From Glycomyces niveus (lineage in GTDB: Bacteria; Actinomycetota; Actinomycetes; Mycobacteriales; Micromonosporaceae), in NCBI RefSeq assembly GCF_017592475.1, contig NZ_JAGFNP010000013.1, positions 1 to 64,000 on the forward strand: a stretch of DNA of 64,000 nt, given 5' to 3'. Position 1 is the stretch's first letter. The number at the start of each line of letters is the position of its first letter. Below the pieces are notes generated by a model. The model had not been told where the DNA came from. It ran no database searches and worked only from the letters and a program-made list of their open reading frames with translations. The position numbers and the translations under genes are program-made. Shown piece by piece: positions 38,156 through 47,139 of the stretch.

Positions 38156-38461
38156 ACACCCGATCGGTGAACGCGGACGGCCCGCCACTGGGCCCGGTCG
38201 CCGCGTGGTCCCACCGATCCGGGCGACCGTATGGCGGGGCTGGAGCGGCGGCTGGAGGAGATCCGCGCGATCCTGCTCGAGTTCTCCGGCGAGCTCGCCG
38301 CGCTCCAACCCGCGTCCCGCGCGCGCCCGGAGGGCAGCGCCGGCGGCGCACCGCTTCCCTCTCTGTTCCCCCGATGTTGGTGCGGCCGTTACCGAAACGC
38401 ACTAGCCTGCGCGGTGGCGCGCCATCGCGGCCCGCCGCACCCCGCCCGGGAGGGAAGCCCC
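38156..38461 (+). other. Intergenic region with promoter for glycosyltransferase
   Basis: A 306-bp gap. TTGGTG (38377-38382) and ACTAGC (38401-38406), 18 bp apart, form a possible promoter. An open frame from ATG 38231 (MAGLERRLEEIRAILLEF) is in frame with the glycosyltransferase, but its lower part loses protein-like composition and it is not called. Confidence 0.4.
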
Positions 38462-39511
38462 ATGCGACTGACGCGACTGCTGCCCGCGAGGCTGCGCCGC
38501 AGGCTCCGCGCCGCCGTGCCCCGCGACGCCCACGGCCCGCTCCCGGCCTCCTCGGAGCTGCTGCACGTCATCGCCACCCGGCACGGCATCGGCGTGTTCG
38601 ACGAGCAGTGGTTCGCCTACCGTCAGCTCCTGCTCGAGCAGCTCACACTCGCCTCGCTCGACGCCCAGTCACACCGCGACTTCGTGTGGTACATCGCGAT
38701 CGACCGCGACATGCCGCCCGAAGCGCGGCGGCGGCTCGACGCGCTCGCCGCCTCGCGGCCGTGGATCCACCTGGCCGAGACCGAGCTCAAACGCGACTTC
38801 GTCCCCGACCTCGTGGCCTGGACCCGCGAAGCGGCCCGCGCCCGCGGCAAGGGCTGGGCGCTGACGACGCGCCTGGACGACGACGACGCGGTCCACCGCG
38901 ACCTCGTCGGCCGCCTCCACGAAGCGGCCGCCGCCTACCTCGCCGAAGGCCGATCCGCGCCCGCGATCCTCTCGCCCACGTTGGGCTGCAACTGGGTCCC
39001 GGCGGAGGCCGCCGGGCACCGCACCTACCACCACAGCCCCTCGATCGGCCTGAGCCTCCTCGAGCCGGCCGCGCGGGCGCTCAGCGTCTACCGCCGCAAC
39101 CACTCCACCCTCGCCCAGAAGCTCGTGCCCACCGGTGTCAGCGTCAGGCACATCGACGGCGAGACCATGTGGTGGCTCTACGCCCACACCGGCCTCTCCG
39201 ACCAGCAGCGCGAAGGCTCCGAGCGGATGTCCAAAGTGGCCGACCACCCGAACGCGGTCGCGCTGGACGCCGACGCCCTCGCCGAGTTCGGCATCTCCGC
39301 CGAGGGCCTGCGGCTGCTGCGGCGCACGCCCGAACCGCAGCCGCACGAGACCCTGCACCTGCTCAACCGGCGCGGCCTCGACGTCGAACAGGAGATCCAC
39401 GACCTGCGCGAGGCCATGTCGCGCAGCGGCGACGGCGACGCGGCGCTGCGCGAGAAGATCGCGAAGCTCCACGCCGAGCGCCGCCGCATGCACGAGAAGC
39501 TGATCCGCTGA
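38462..39511 (+). CDS. Putative glycosyltransferase (rhamnosyl-transferase-like)
   Basis: 349 residues from ATG 38462; GGGAGGGAAG lies 5 bases upstream. Blocks IATRHGIGVFDEQWFAYR, TLASLDAQSHRDFVWYIAID, LTTRLDDDDAVHRDLV (the metal/nucleotide-sugar DxD) and HIDGETMWWLYAHTGLSD fit the putative rhamnosyl-transferase (PF11316-like) group. The C-terminal ~60 residues form charged helices (IHDLREAMSR, KIAKLHAERRRMHEKLIR), possibly a coiled coil. No membrane helix. Likely transfers a sugar to a cell-surface glycan; donor and acceptor unknown. Confidence 0.75.
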   Translation: MRLTRLLPARLRRRLRAAVPRDAHGPLPASSELLHVIATRHGIGVFDEQWFAYRQLLLEQLTLASLDAQSHRDFVWYIAIDRDMPPEARRRLDALAASRPWIHLAETELKRDFVPDLVAWTREAARARGKGWALTTRLDDDDAVHRDLVGRLHEAAAAYLAEGRSAPAILSPTLGCNWVPAEAAGHRTYHHSPSIGLSLLEPAARALSVYRRNHSTLAQKLVPTGVSVRHIDGETMWWLYAHTGLSDQQREGSERMSKVADHPNAVALDADALAEFGISAEGLRLLRRTPEPQPHETLHLLNRRGLDVEQEIHDLREAMSRSGDGDAALREKIAKLHAERRRMHEKLIR

Positions 39512-39512
39512 G

Positions 39513-40535
39513 CTACCGCTGCTTCTGGAAGACGGCCTCCTCGCACACGTACCGGTAGCCGACCGCTTCGTTGATCGCGATCATGTGGTCGTTCGAGACG
39601 GCGTTCCCGGTCCACACGTAGCGCATCCGGGGCCGCCACGCGCGGACGAGCCGCTGGTTCGCGATCTTGAGGAGCGTGCCGAGCCGGTGCCCGCGGAAGC
39701 GCGGGTCCACGATCGTGTCGCCCTGCGAGCAGTGGGTCTCCTCCCCGCCCTCGATGACGATCTCGGTGAACCCGGCGACCTCGCCGCTCTCCTGGTGCAC
39801 GGCCGCGACCTGGAGGTGCAGTTCGCCGCGCAGGCGGCGCATGTCGGACCAGTCGCGCAGCCGCTCGCGGTCGATGGCCGCCTCCTGCAGATCCCATTCG
39901 CCCAGCGGCATGTCGGTGTACATGCGCCCGTGGAGATACGCCATCCCGTCGATGATCCGCTCCGGCGCCAGCCCCTCGAACGGGACGAACTCGAACCCCT
40001 CGGCCTTCGCCGCGGCCTCGTCCCAGAGCCGGTCCAGCGCCTCCTCGTCGACGGTGTCGAGGTCGACGGCGCGGATCGCGCAGCTCAGGGACCGCTTGTA
40101 GCCCTTGGCGACCGCGAACGCGCCGCCCACCGCGCTGATGCCGGTCGCGCCGTCGCCGGGCTCCAGCACCCACGTCGAGCACGCGGTGCGCCCCTCCTCG
40201 GCCGCGCGCTCCTCCAAGTGGCGCAGCAGGGCCGAGCCGACGCCGCGCCGCCGCTCGTCGGGGTGCACGCCGAGGTCGAAGTAGGCGGCGTGGGTGTTGT
40301 CGAGCAGCGGGAGGTTCACGTCGAGGAAGCCCAGGACGCGGTCGTCGCACACGGCGACCCAGCGCTCATCGCGCACATCGGCGCGCCCCACCAGGATCCG
40401 GGAGAGTTCGCGCGCGGGGTTGAGGGGGCGGGTGCCGGTGTGGTCGTGCGCGTCGACCGCTGCCATGACCGCGAGCCGGGACCGGACCTGCCGCTGATCG
40501 CCGGGGTCGACCGGCACGATGTCGAAATGCGTCAT
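39513..40535 (-). CDS. Tandem-GNAT N-acetyltransferase
   Basis: 340 residues from ATG 40535, with CAGACT 6 bases upstream (leaderless pattern). Two GNAT folds in a row: the first has FDLGVHPDERRRGVGSALLRHLEE (complete motif A), the second VDPRFRGHRLGTLLKIANQRLV with NAVSNDHMIAINEAVGYR. This two-domain architecture occurs in mycothiol synthase-like and other actinobacterial acetyltransferases, but here no residue pattern decides the substrate. Its stop lies 1 base from the convergent glycosyltransferase stop. Confidence 0.85.
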   Translation of the reverse strand: MTHFDIVPVDPGDQRQVRSRLAVMAAVDAHDHTGTRPLNPARELSRILVGRADVRDERWVAVCDDRVLGFLDVNLPLLDNTHAAYFDLGVHPDERRRGVGSALLRHLEERAAEEGRTACSTWVLEPGDGATGISAVGGAFAVAKGYKRSLSCAIRAVDLDTVDEEALDRLWDEAAAKAEGFEFVPFEGLAPERIIDGMAYLHGRMYTDMPLGEWDLQEAAIDRERLRDWSDMRRLRGELHLQVAAVHQESGEVAGFTEIVIEGGEETHCSQGDTIVDPRFRGHRLGTLLKIANQRLVRAWRPRMRYVWTGNAVSNDHMIAINEAVGYRYVCEEAVFQKQR

Positions 40536-40959
40536 GGCCCGAGTCTGGCCGAGGCCACCGACACAGGCAAGCGCATTGCGCGCGCATTTCGCACGGAAAG
40601 GTTTGGGGGAGAGGCGATCCGGGTAAGCATCCACCGGGAGACGGGCCGCAGGCGCAGGCGAAACCTGTCGCGCGCACTAGGGGGGATTGGTCGGGAGACC
40701 GCAGTTCCTGACACCGGCTGGCGCTGCTCGACACGTTCTAGCCCCAGGACTCGCAGTCAACCGGGTGAGTGGCGACAGGGCGTCTGCGGCCTCCCGCAAG
40801 AAGAATTCTTACTTATTCAGTGAATAGGGTCAAGACCCGACGAGCGATCAATTTCTGTCGGGTACCCGACACAACCCTTCACAACGGTCACACTGAGTGA
40901 TAATTTCGGGAGTTCGGAAAGCGTTTTACAAGTCCACTCTTCCTAACTCCCCTCTCCAC
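40536..40959. other. 424-bp AT-richer intergenic region with three perfect palindromes
   Basis: No gene is seen. Perfect palindromes lie at 40801-40810 (AAGAATTCTT), 40814-40826 (TATTCA-G-TGAATA) and 40856-40871 (TGTCGGGTACCCGACA). A plus-strand -10-like GATAAT (40899-40904) follows. Transcription from it would run antisense into the 3' end of the threonine synthase gene. Confidence 0.55.
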
Positions 40960-42222
40960 TCAGGACTCCAGGAGTCCCGCTTCCTTCGCCGCCTTCAACG
41001 AAGGCTTCACGGTGTGCGTGGGTCCCACCAGGGACGACACCGCATCGAGGGTTTTGAGTCCCTCACCGGTGTTGTAAATGACGGTCTCGGCCTCCGGGTC
41101 CAACTGTCCGGACTCCAGAAGCTTACGGAGCGTAGCGACGACCACGCCGCCGGCCGTTTCAGCGAACACGCCGGTCGTCGAGGCGAGCAGCCGCACGCCC
41201 TCACGGATCTCGTCGTCGGTCACCTTCGCCATGCCGCCGCCCGTCGAGCGGCACGCCTCGATCGCGTAAGGCCCCGCCGCCGGGTCGCCGATGTTCAGGC
41301 TCTTCGCGATACCGGTCGGCTTCACCGGGGTGATCACATCGGTGCCCTCGGCGAACGCGTCCGCGATCGGGCTGCACCCGGCCGACTGCGCGCCGAACAC
41401 CCGCACCTTGCCCGGCTCGACCAGGCCGATCTCCGCCGACTCCTCGAACGCCTTGTGGATCTTCGTCAGCAGCTCGCCCGACGCCATCGGCACCACGACC
41501 TGCTCCGGCAGCCGCCAGCCCAGCTGCTCGGCCACCTCGTACCCGAGCGTCTTCGAACCCTCGGCGTAATACGGGCGGATGTTGACGTTCACGAACGCCG
41601 TCGACTCGAAGTCGTCCGTCTCCGTCAGCTCCGAGCACAGCCGGTTCACGTCGTCGTACGAGCCCTGCACCGCGACCAGCGTGCCGCCGTAGATCGCCGA
41701 CTGCACGATCTTCCCCGGCTCCAGGTCGTGCGGGATGAACACGATCGACGGGACGCCCGCCCGCGCCGCGTGCGCGGCCACCGAGTTCGCCAGGTTCCCC
41801 GTCGAAGCGCACGCGAACCGGTCGAAGCCGAGCTTGATCGCGGCCGAGACCGCGGTCGACACCACGCGGTCCTTGAACGAGTGGGTGGGGTTCGCCGAGT
41901 CGTCCTTCACCCAGAGCTTGCGCATCCCCAGGGCCTTCGCCAGGTGCTTCGCGTCGATGAGCGGGGTCAGGCCCGGGTTCAGGCTCACCCGGTCCTCGGG
42001 GTGGACGCCGACGGGCAGCAGCGGCGCGTACCGCCAGATGTTCTGCGGACCGGCCTCGATCTGCTCGCGCGTGACCTTCGCCAGCTCCGCGAGGTCGTAG
42101 TCGACCTCGAGCGGACCGAAGCACTGCCAACAGGCGTGCTGGGCGACCAGGTCATAGGTGGCGTTGCAGTTGCGGCAGACCAGGCCCTTGGCCGGGCTGT
42201 CAGCGAAAAGCGCATTGGACAT
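40960..42222 (-). CDS. thrC: Threonine synthase
   Basis: 420 residues from ATG 42222, with GGGAGGAG upstream. An N-terminal zinc-ribbon-like segment (CRNCNATYDLVAQHACWQC) precedes a fold-type II PLP domain: PLP lysine in NPTHSFKDRV, the AACASTGNLANSVAAHAARAG region and phosphate-binding Gly-rich loops. Converts O-phosphohomoserine to threonine in the cytosol. The homoserine genes are not adjacent. A SAM riboswitch in the leader ties expression to methionine/SAM status, which fits the shared precursor at this branch point. Confidence 0.95.
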   Translation of the reverse strand: MSNALFADSPAKGLVCRNCNATYDLVAQHACWQCFGPLEVDYDLAELAKVTREQIEAGPQNIWRYAPLLPVGVHPEDRVSLNPGLTPLIDAKHLAKALGMRKLWVKDDSANPTHSFKDRVVSTAVSAAIKLGFDRFACASTGNLANSVAAHAARAGVPSIVFIPHDLEPGKIVQSAIYGGTLVAVQGSYDDVNRLCSELTETDDFESTAFVNVNIRPYYAEGSKTLGYEVAEQLGWRLPEQVVVPMASGELLTKIHKAFEESAEIGLVEPGKVRVFGAQSAGCSPIADAFAEGTDVITPVKPTGIAKSLNIGDPAAGPYAIEACRSTGGGMAKVTDDEIREGVRLLASTTGVFAETAGGVVVATLRKLLESGQLDPEAETVIYNTGEGLKTLDAVSSLVGPTHTVKPSLKAAKEAGLLES

Positions 42223-42236
42223 ACGAGAAGGCTCCT

Positions 42237-42353
42237 CCCTCATCTTCCCCGCGCAGCGGGCCGGAATTGGCACCTGCCGCCCGCCCAGGCGGGCGGACCG
42301 GTGGTTGCCGCAGCGTCGCAGGGCCGGACCCCTCAGCTGCTCTGGATGAAGTA
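42237..42353 (-). promoter_or_regulatory. SAM riboswitch upstream of thrC
   Basis: Minus strand: CTTCATCCAGAG opens P1, followed by GCTGAGGG, GCGGCAACCACC, a GC hairpin (GCCCGCCTGGGCGGGC), AGGTGCCAATTCC and GGGGAAGATGAG closing P1. These are the conserved blocks of the SAM-I family. P1's 3' strand (GATGAGG) runs into the Shine-Dalgarno GGGAGGAG, so control is probably translational. TTGCGG and TAGCAT about 18 bp apart upstream are a possible promoter. Confidence 0.92.
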
Positions 42354-42506
42354 CGAGGCGAATGCTACGGGTGTGCAAGCCCCACCCGCAACCGGTGTTC
42401 CAAGTTTCGAGATGGCCCCGCCCTCCCGCCGATCAGCGCCGCCCCAGGTCAAGGCAGCCCGAAACCTCGCGCCACGTCCGCGCGATGTCCGTGATCTGTC
42501 AGGAGC

Positions 42507-43358
42507 TCAACGCGCGCGGCGCGTCGCGAGCCACACCGCCCGCGCGTCCGCCGTGCCCGCCACGTCGTGCACCCGCACGCCCCACGCGCCCGCCTCGAAC
42601 GCCAGCAGCGAGGTCGCCAGCGTCGCCGCCTCCCGCTGCCCCACCGGACGCGGCTTCCCGCTCTCGTCCTCCAGGAGCTTCCCCAGGTACGACTTCCGCG
42701 ACGACCCGAACAGCACCGGGTACCCCAGCGCCACGAACTCGTCCAGGTGCGCCGAGAGCCGCCAGTTGTGCTCCGCCGACTTCGCGAACCCCAGCCCCGG
42801 GTCCAGGATCAGCCGCGAGCGGTCCACACCGGAGTCCAGGGCCGCCTCGACCCGGTCCTCCAGCTCGGCCTTCACATCCGCCACCACGTTCTCGTAGTGC
42901 TGCAGCCGCTGCATGTCCGCCGAATGCCCCCGCCAGTGCATGAGCACCCACCGCACGCCCGTGTCCGCCACGACCCGCGCCATGTCCGGGTCGGCCAGGC
43001 CGCCCGACACGTCGTTCACCACGCTCGCCCCGGCCTCGACCGCCGCCGCGGCCACCGCCGCCCGCGTCGTGTCGATCGAGACGGCAAGGCCCCGTTCGGA
43101 CAGCGCCGCCACCACGTCCACCACGCGCGCGATCTCCGTCGCCGCGTCCACCCGGTCCGCGCCCGGCCGCGTCGACTCGCCGCCCACGTCGATGATGTCG
43201 GCGCCCTCGGCGGCCATCTGCTCCCCGTGCGCGACCGCGTCGCCGAAGTCGAGATACCGCCCGCCGTCGGAGAACGAGTCGGGCGTGACATTGAGGACGC
43301 CCATGATCTCGGGCCGGGCCGGCTCCTGTGGTGCGCGGGGGTCTGGCGGTGTGGTCAC
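42507..43358 (-). CDS. folP: Dihydropteroate synthase
   Basis: 283 residues from GTG 43358; TAACGT ends 7 bases upstream (leaderless pattern). Complete DHPS barrel: MGVLNVTPDSFSDGG, IIDVGGESTRPGA, SIDTTRAAV, NDVSGG, ILDPGLGFAKSAEHNW, FGSSRKSYLG and VRVHDVAGT. Condenses p-aminobenzoate with dihydropterin pyrophosphate in folate synthesis and is the sulfonamide target. All substrate-binding motifs look intact. It is not beside the folK/folB genes as in many actinobacteria; a second DHPS paralogue elsewhere is common and cannot be excluded. Confidence 0.93.
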   Translation of the reverse strand: MTTPPDPRAPQEPARPEIMGVLNVTPDSFSDGGRYLDFGDAVAHGEQMAAEGADIIDVGGESTRPGADRVDAATEIARVVDVVAALSERGLAVSIDTTRAAVAAAAVEAGASVVNDVSGGLADPDMARVVADTGVRWVLMHWRGHSADMQRLQHYENVVADVKAELEDRVEAALDSGVDRSRLILDPGLGFAKSAEHNWRLSAHLDEFVALGYPVLFGSSRKSYLGKLLEDESGKPRPVGQREAATLATSLLAFEAGAWGVRVHDVAGTADARAVWLATRRAR

Positions 43359-43399
43359 GGCGTCGACGTTACCCGGGCCCGGTGCGCGATCGCCTCGCA

Positions 43400-44509
43400 T
43401 TAAGCGAGGTCCGTGAGGTCCAGCACGTGCCAGACCAGCAGCTCACCCGTCCCCGTCGACCACCACAGCGACCGCGCGTCCGCGCCGGTCTCGCCCGCGC
43501 TCGACGCCACCAGGTACTCGGCGTCCCCCTGGAGGTCGAACAGCGTCACCGTCGTCCCGTCCCCGGTGGCCGCCTTGGACTCCGCGAGCGGCTCGAACCG
43601 GTCGACGAGCCCCACGTCCGGCGACACCGCCGACGTGAACCCCTCCGCCACGGTCACCCGCTCGCTCCCGTCTGGACGGACGAGGTCCACCCGCGCCCCG
43701 TCCTCGGCGTTCACGATCAAACGGCACCACGTCGCCGAGCACAGCGTCAGCTCGTCCGACCCGGAGAACACCTTCACGCCCGCACCGGTGTCGGTGCGCA
43801 CGAGCTGCGCCCCGCCGAGCGAGTCGGAGCCGGCGCTGGCGAGCCACGGCCACGCCGCGGCCTGCCACGCGCCGCGGTGGCCCACGACCTCGACCTCGCC
43901 CCCGTCGACGCTGATCGACCGGTGCTCGGTGACGAGCGCTTCGCCGCGCGCGGTGGCGAGCCAGTGCAGGCCTTCGGCGGCGAACTGGAGGTCGAAGGCG
44001 CTGCCGGCGGTGATCACGTCGCCGGTGTCGGCGGTCAGCAGCGCGGCCTCGCCGGGCCGGCCCTCCGCGTCCCGTTCGGCGGTCCACAGCTCGGAGACGA
44101 CCCTGCCTTGCGCGTCGGGCACGGACTGGAGCCAGGCGATGCGCTCCTCGGTGGCGGCCACGGCGACCACGCCGGGGACGCCGCCGGGCTCGGCGACGAC
44201 CTCGACCTCCGCTTCGCCGTCGGCGGGCCGCTCCACATAGAGCAGGTCACCGGCGTCGTCGGTGCCCAGGAGCGCGCTCGCGTCCCGGTCGGTCCCGAGG
44301 ACGGCGAGAGGCGTCCAGGCCCGGCCGTCGATGAGGCCGGGCAGGTCGACGGGCTCGGCGTCCCAGGTCTCCCACACGGTCGGCACGGCCGCGGGGATCT
44401 CGGCGGCTTCGGGCCGGTCGGGGGAGGGCCAGGCGAGCCAGGCGAGGGCGAGCACGGCCGCGCCCGCGAGGGTGAGCCGCTGCGCCGCGTCGTCCATGCG
44501 CCCTGTCAT
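43400..44509 (-). CDS. Membrane-anchored beta-rich protein, unknown
   Basis: 369 residues from ATG 44509; CAGAAT lies 6 bases upstream (leaderless pattern). One N-terminal hydrophobic helix (LTLAGAAVLALAWLAW) anchors or exports it. The rest is a repeating beta pattern with W/Y-x-ER or TAER blades (AWLQSVPDAQGR, HWLATARGEALV, CSATWCRLIVNAEDG), suggesting a beta-propeller. A Cys pair (CSATWC) may form a disulfide. No family recognised. Sits between folP and a HAD phosphatase on the same strand. Confidence 0.7.
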   Translation of the reverse strand: MTGRMDDAAQRLTLAGAAVLALAWLAWPSPDRPEAAEIPAAVPTVWETWDAEPVDLPGLIDGRAWTPLAVLGTDRDASALLGTDDAGDLLYVERPADGEAEVEVVAEPGGVPGVVAVAATEERIAWLQSVPDAQGRVVSELWTAERDAEGRPGEAALLTADTGDVITAGSAFDLQFAAEGLHWLATARGEALVTEHRSISVDGGEVEVVGHRGAWQAAAWPWLASAGSDSLGGAQLVRTDTGAGVKVFSGSDELTLCSATWCRLIVNAEDGARVDLVRPDGSERVTVAEGFTSAVSPDVGLVDRFEPLAESKAATGDGTTVTLFDLQGDAEYLVASSAGETGADARSLWWSTGTGELLVWHVLDLTDLA

Positions 44510-44546
44510 CCGCCCATTCTGCTACCGGCCCCGGTCGGGGTCGCGG

Positions 44547-45437
44547 CTAGTCCCGCTCGCGGGACTTGTACAGGTATAGCAGGCCCGCGCCGGCGCCGAC
44601 GGCGGCCGCGGTCGGCAGCGCGAGCTTCGCGGCGCGGCGCCCGCGCCGGTAGTCGAGGACGGGCCAGCCGTAGTGGCGGGCCTGCCGGGCGAGGCGCGTG
44701 TCCGGGTTGACGGCGATGGCGCGGCCGACCTTGCGCAGCATCGGCAGGTCGTTCGCCGAGTCCGAGTAGGCGGTGCACTGCTCGAGGTTGAGGCCGCGCT
44801 CGAGGGCGAGCTGGGCGATGCCGTCGGCCTTCGCGGGGCCGTGCATGAGGTCGCCGACGAGGCGGCCGGTGTAGCAGCCGTCCTCGATCTCGGCGATGGT
44901 GCCGAGCGCCCCGGTGAGGCCGAGGCGCGAGGCGAGGACCCCGGCGAGTTCGACCGGGCTGGCCGTCACGAGCCAGACCTCCTGGGCGGCTTCGAGGTGG
45001 CGTTCGGCGAGGCGGCGCACGGGCGCGAGGATGCGCGGGGAGATGTCGCGGTCGACGACCTCTTCGCAGAGCTTGCGCATCTCGTCGACGGGGAAGCCGG
45101 CGACGAGTTCGAGCGCGGAGGACTTCACCGAGGAGATGTGGCCGTGGTTCTCGGCGCCGAACTTGAAGCGGGCCTGCTTCCACGCGAAGCTGAGGATGTC
45201 GCGGCCGGAGAGCACGCCGTGCTTGGCGAGCGCGCGGGCGAGCCAGTACGTGGACGCGCCGTGCATGAGGGTGTTGTCGACGTCGAAGAAGGCGGCGGTG
45301 GGGAGGTGGGCGAGCTCGTCGCCGCCCGGCGCGGCGGGCTCGACGACGACGGCATGGGTCGGCGAGGAACCGCCGGCCCGAACGGTTCGTGGACGGGGTG
45401 TGGCGGAGGCGCTGGAGGAAGCCTCGATCTCAGACAC
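44547..45437 (-). CDS. HAD-IB family phosphatase with C-terminal membrane helix
   Basis: 296 residues from GTG 45437; TAGGCT ends 6 bases upstream (leaderless pattern). HAD motifs: nucleophile FFDVDNTLM, VTASPVELA (motif II) and YSDSANDLPML (motif IV), the HAD-IB phosphoserine-phosphatase-like arrangement (HAD-1B-hyp1). A C-terminal helix (LALPTAAAVGAGAGLLYLY) with a basic tail suggests a membrane anchor. Related actinobacterial proteins are proposed to dephosphorylate serine or lysophospholipids; substrate not determined here. Confidence 0.87.
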   Translation of the reverse strand: MSEIEASSSASATPRPRTVRAGGSSPTHAVVVEPAAPGGDELAHLPTAAFFDVDNTLMHGASTYWLARALAKHGVLSGRDILSFAWKQARFKFGAENHGHISSVKSSALELVAGFPVDEMRKLCEEVVDRDISPRILAPVRRLAERHLEAAQEVWLVTASPVELAGVLASRLGLTGALGTIAEIEDGCYTGRLVGDLMHGPAKADGIAQLALERGLNLEQCTAYSDSANDLPMLRKVGRAIAVNPDTRLARQARHYGWPVLDYRRGRRAAKLALPTAAAVGAGAGLLYLYKSRERD

Positions 45438-45888
45438 GCTAAAAGCCTACAAGCCTCAGGCAGACGCCCTGTAACGCCAGGACGCGAGCCCGGTGAATTT
45501 CCAGTGTGGCCCTGGTTATATGGGCGCCTTGCGGTGTGATGGGAACCGCTGCGCCGCGGTGAGCGGTTTGGCCGGACCGGTCCCCGCGCGAAGCGCGCCG
45601 GTCCCGCCGGCGGCCGCCGCCCGCGCCCCCTTTCGGGTGACAGCGGCGCCGCGACCCCCTCGTGCTGTCGTACCCCCGCGCCCTCATGGACCTGCGGTCC
45701 GCGGGGCGGGTGGGGGTCAGCGGTGGTATTCGGCCTACAGCACCATATGCGGCGGGCCGGGAAACCACTCGGCTTCCCGGCCCGTTACTCCACACCTTGC
45801 ATGTATACGGCTCAGCAGGCTTTCGCCGAGGCCGCATTCCTGCTCGGCCGACATCGGCCGTGTGAGGCGTACCCCGAAGGGCGCCTTG
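45438..45888 (-). other. 451-bp intergenic region with two hairpins
   Basis: No gene is supported. Two stem-loops lie downstream of the rsbN-like gene on the minus strand: a 10-bp stem at 45754-45783 (GGGCCGGGAA arms, 10-nt loop) and, at 45574-45604, GGACCGG with CCGGTCC enclosing CGCGC-GAA-GCGCG. Either could end the rsbN-like transcript. The TAGGCT box of the HAD gene is at the end near 45444. Confidence 0.6.
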
Positions 45889-47064
45889 TCATTCCCCGAA
45901 GAGGTCCGAGATGATCCCCGTCAGCTCGCCGAGGACGTCCTCGTCCTCGGTCTGGCCGGTCGGCTCGCCGGTGGTCGCCGGGTCGGTCGCGCCGCCCGTG
46001 GCCGGGTCCGTCGCCGGCTCCTCGGCGCCGGCGGCGGTCTCGCCGCCGGTCGCGGGCGCGGAGGCGCCGTCGGCTTCACCGGTGGCCTCGCCGCCGCCGG
46101 TCTCGGATGCACCGGTCTCGGCGCCGTCGCTGCCGCCCGGTTCGACCGGGGCGGTCGCGTCGACGGCGTCCTTGGCGCAGCTGCCGGGGACCGGACCGAG
46201 CTCGTCGGTCTCGCCGCCCGCCTCGGTGCAGTCGAGCGCGCCGCGCAGCTCCACCGAGCGGACCGCGGCGGCCTCGAGCACCGCGACGAGTTCCTCGCCC
46301 GCGGTCAGGGCCTCGCCGTCGAGCTCGGCCACCAGGTCCTCGAGCACCCAGCGGTACTCGTTCGTGAACAGGTCCACGTAGTCGAGCGGCGCGGGGTCCC
46401 CGTGCTCCACGGCGATCTCGCCCAGCAGCGACGTGCCGCTGCGCAGCTCCCCGGCGGCGTCGCCGAGCGCGCTCGCGACCGCGGCGTCGTCGCCGACGAC
46501 CTCGGCGGCCTCCTGGATGCGCGTGCGCGCGAACTCCAGATACAGCTGCGCCCGCCCGAGGTCGTTGCCCGCCAACGCGAGCTGCGCCTTCTCGGTGGAG
46601 CGTTTGACGCCGTACAGCGTCTCGCCCGGCAGCGCGTCGCCCGAGGCCGCGGAGACCCCGGAGACGGCGACCGTGCCGGTGAGCAGGGCCGCGACGATCG
46701 CGAGCCGCCGCCCGCCGCGCGGGCGGCGCGGGAACATGTCGTCGTGCACCGGGGCGCGCTTGGTCTCGGGCACGGCGGCGCTGGCGCGGGCCCGCGCGGT
46801 GACGCCGATGCCCTCTTCCGCGGCGACGGCCATGAGCCGCCGCCTGGTCGCGTCCTGCCAGTGCTGCGACGGCCGACTCGCGGCCATGAGCTGGTGGCCG
46901 AGGCCGCCGAGCCGTTCGGTGACGCCGACGAGTTCGGCGAACGCTTCTGTTGACGCGTCCGGTGTGTCAGCGTTGCGGCGCTGGTGAGGGAGGGCGGGGT
47001 CCTCGGAGTCAAGCAGCCGTGCGAATTCCTCCGCGCGGCGGCGCTCCATAGGGTTCAAAGTCAC
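45889..47064 (-). CDS. DUF5667 membrane protein, probable RsbN-like anti-sigma factor
   Basis: 391 residues from GTG 47064 (GTG 47073 is a close alternative). A cytosolic N-terminal ~115 residues (ERRRAEEFARLLDSED) is followed by one membrane helix (LAIVAALLTGTVAVSGVSAA) and then the DUF5667 block (GDALPGETLYGVKRSTEKAQLALAGND), a helical region and a long Ala/Thr/Glu-rich tail outside the membrane. In Streptomyces the gene next to bldN encodes the membrane anti-sigma RsbN; position and topology fit that role. A BldN-type promoter lies 47-75 bases upstream. Confidence 0.75.
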   Translation of the reverse strand: MTLNPMERRRAEEFARLLDSEDPALPHQRRNADTPDASTEAFAELVGVTERLGGLGHQLMAASRPSQHWQDATRRRLMAVAAEEGIGVTARARASAAVPETKRAPVHDDMFPRRPRGGRRLAIVAALLTGTVAVSGVSAASGDALPGETLYGVKRSTEKAQLALAGNDLGRAQLYLEFARTRIQEAAEVVGDDAAVASALGDAAGELRSGTSLLGEIAVEHGDPAPLDYVDLFTNEYRWVLEDLVAELDGEALTAGEELVAVLEAAAVRSVELRGALDCTEAGGETDELGPVPGSCAKDAVDATAPVEPGGSDGAETGASETGGGEATGEADGASAPATGGETAAGAEEPATDPATGGATDPATTGEPTGQTEDEDVLGELTGIISDLFGE

Positions 47065-47110
47065 CGGGCACACCCCCTCTCACTGCATGGATCCTGCTCC
47101 TGTACTGAGA

Positions 47111-47139
47111 ACAACGCACGAGTAGCCCCTGAGGTTACG
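47111..47139 (-). promoter_or_regulatory. Possible BldN-dependent promoter of rsbN-like gene
   Basis: Minus strand: CGTAAC (47139-47134), 17 bp, CGTTGT (47116-47111). Streptomyces BldN promoters are reported as CGTAAC and CGTTGA about 16 bp apart. It lies in the 319-bp gap after bldN, which holds nothing else recognisable. Confidence 0.6.

Noticed and set aside
40897-42897. A 666-codon plus-strand frame
   Set aside because: Shadow of threonine synthase and its riboswitch; the residue composition is Arg/His-rich without domains.
45439-45914. Small open frames in the gap between the HAD phosphatase and rsbN-like genes
   Set aside because: No start signals and no protein-like composition; hairpins explain part of the sequence better.
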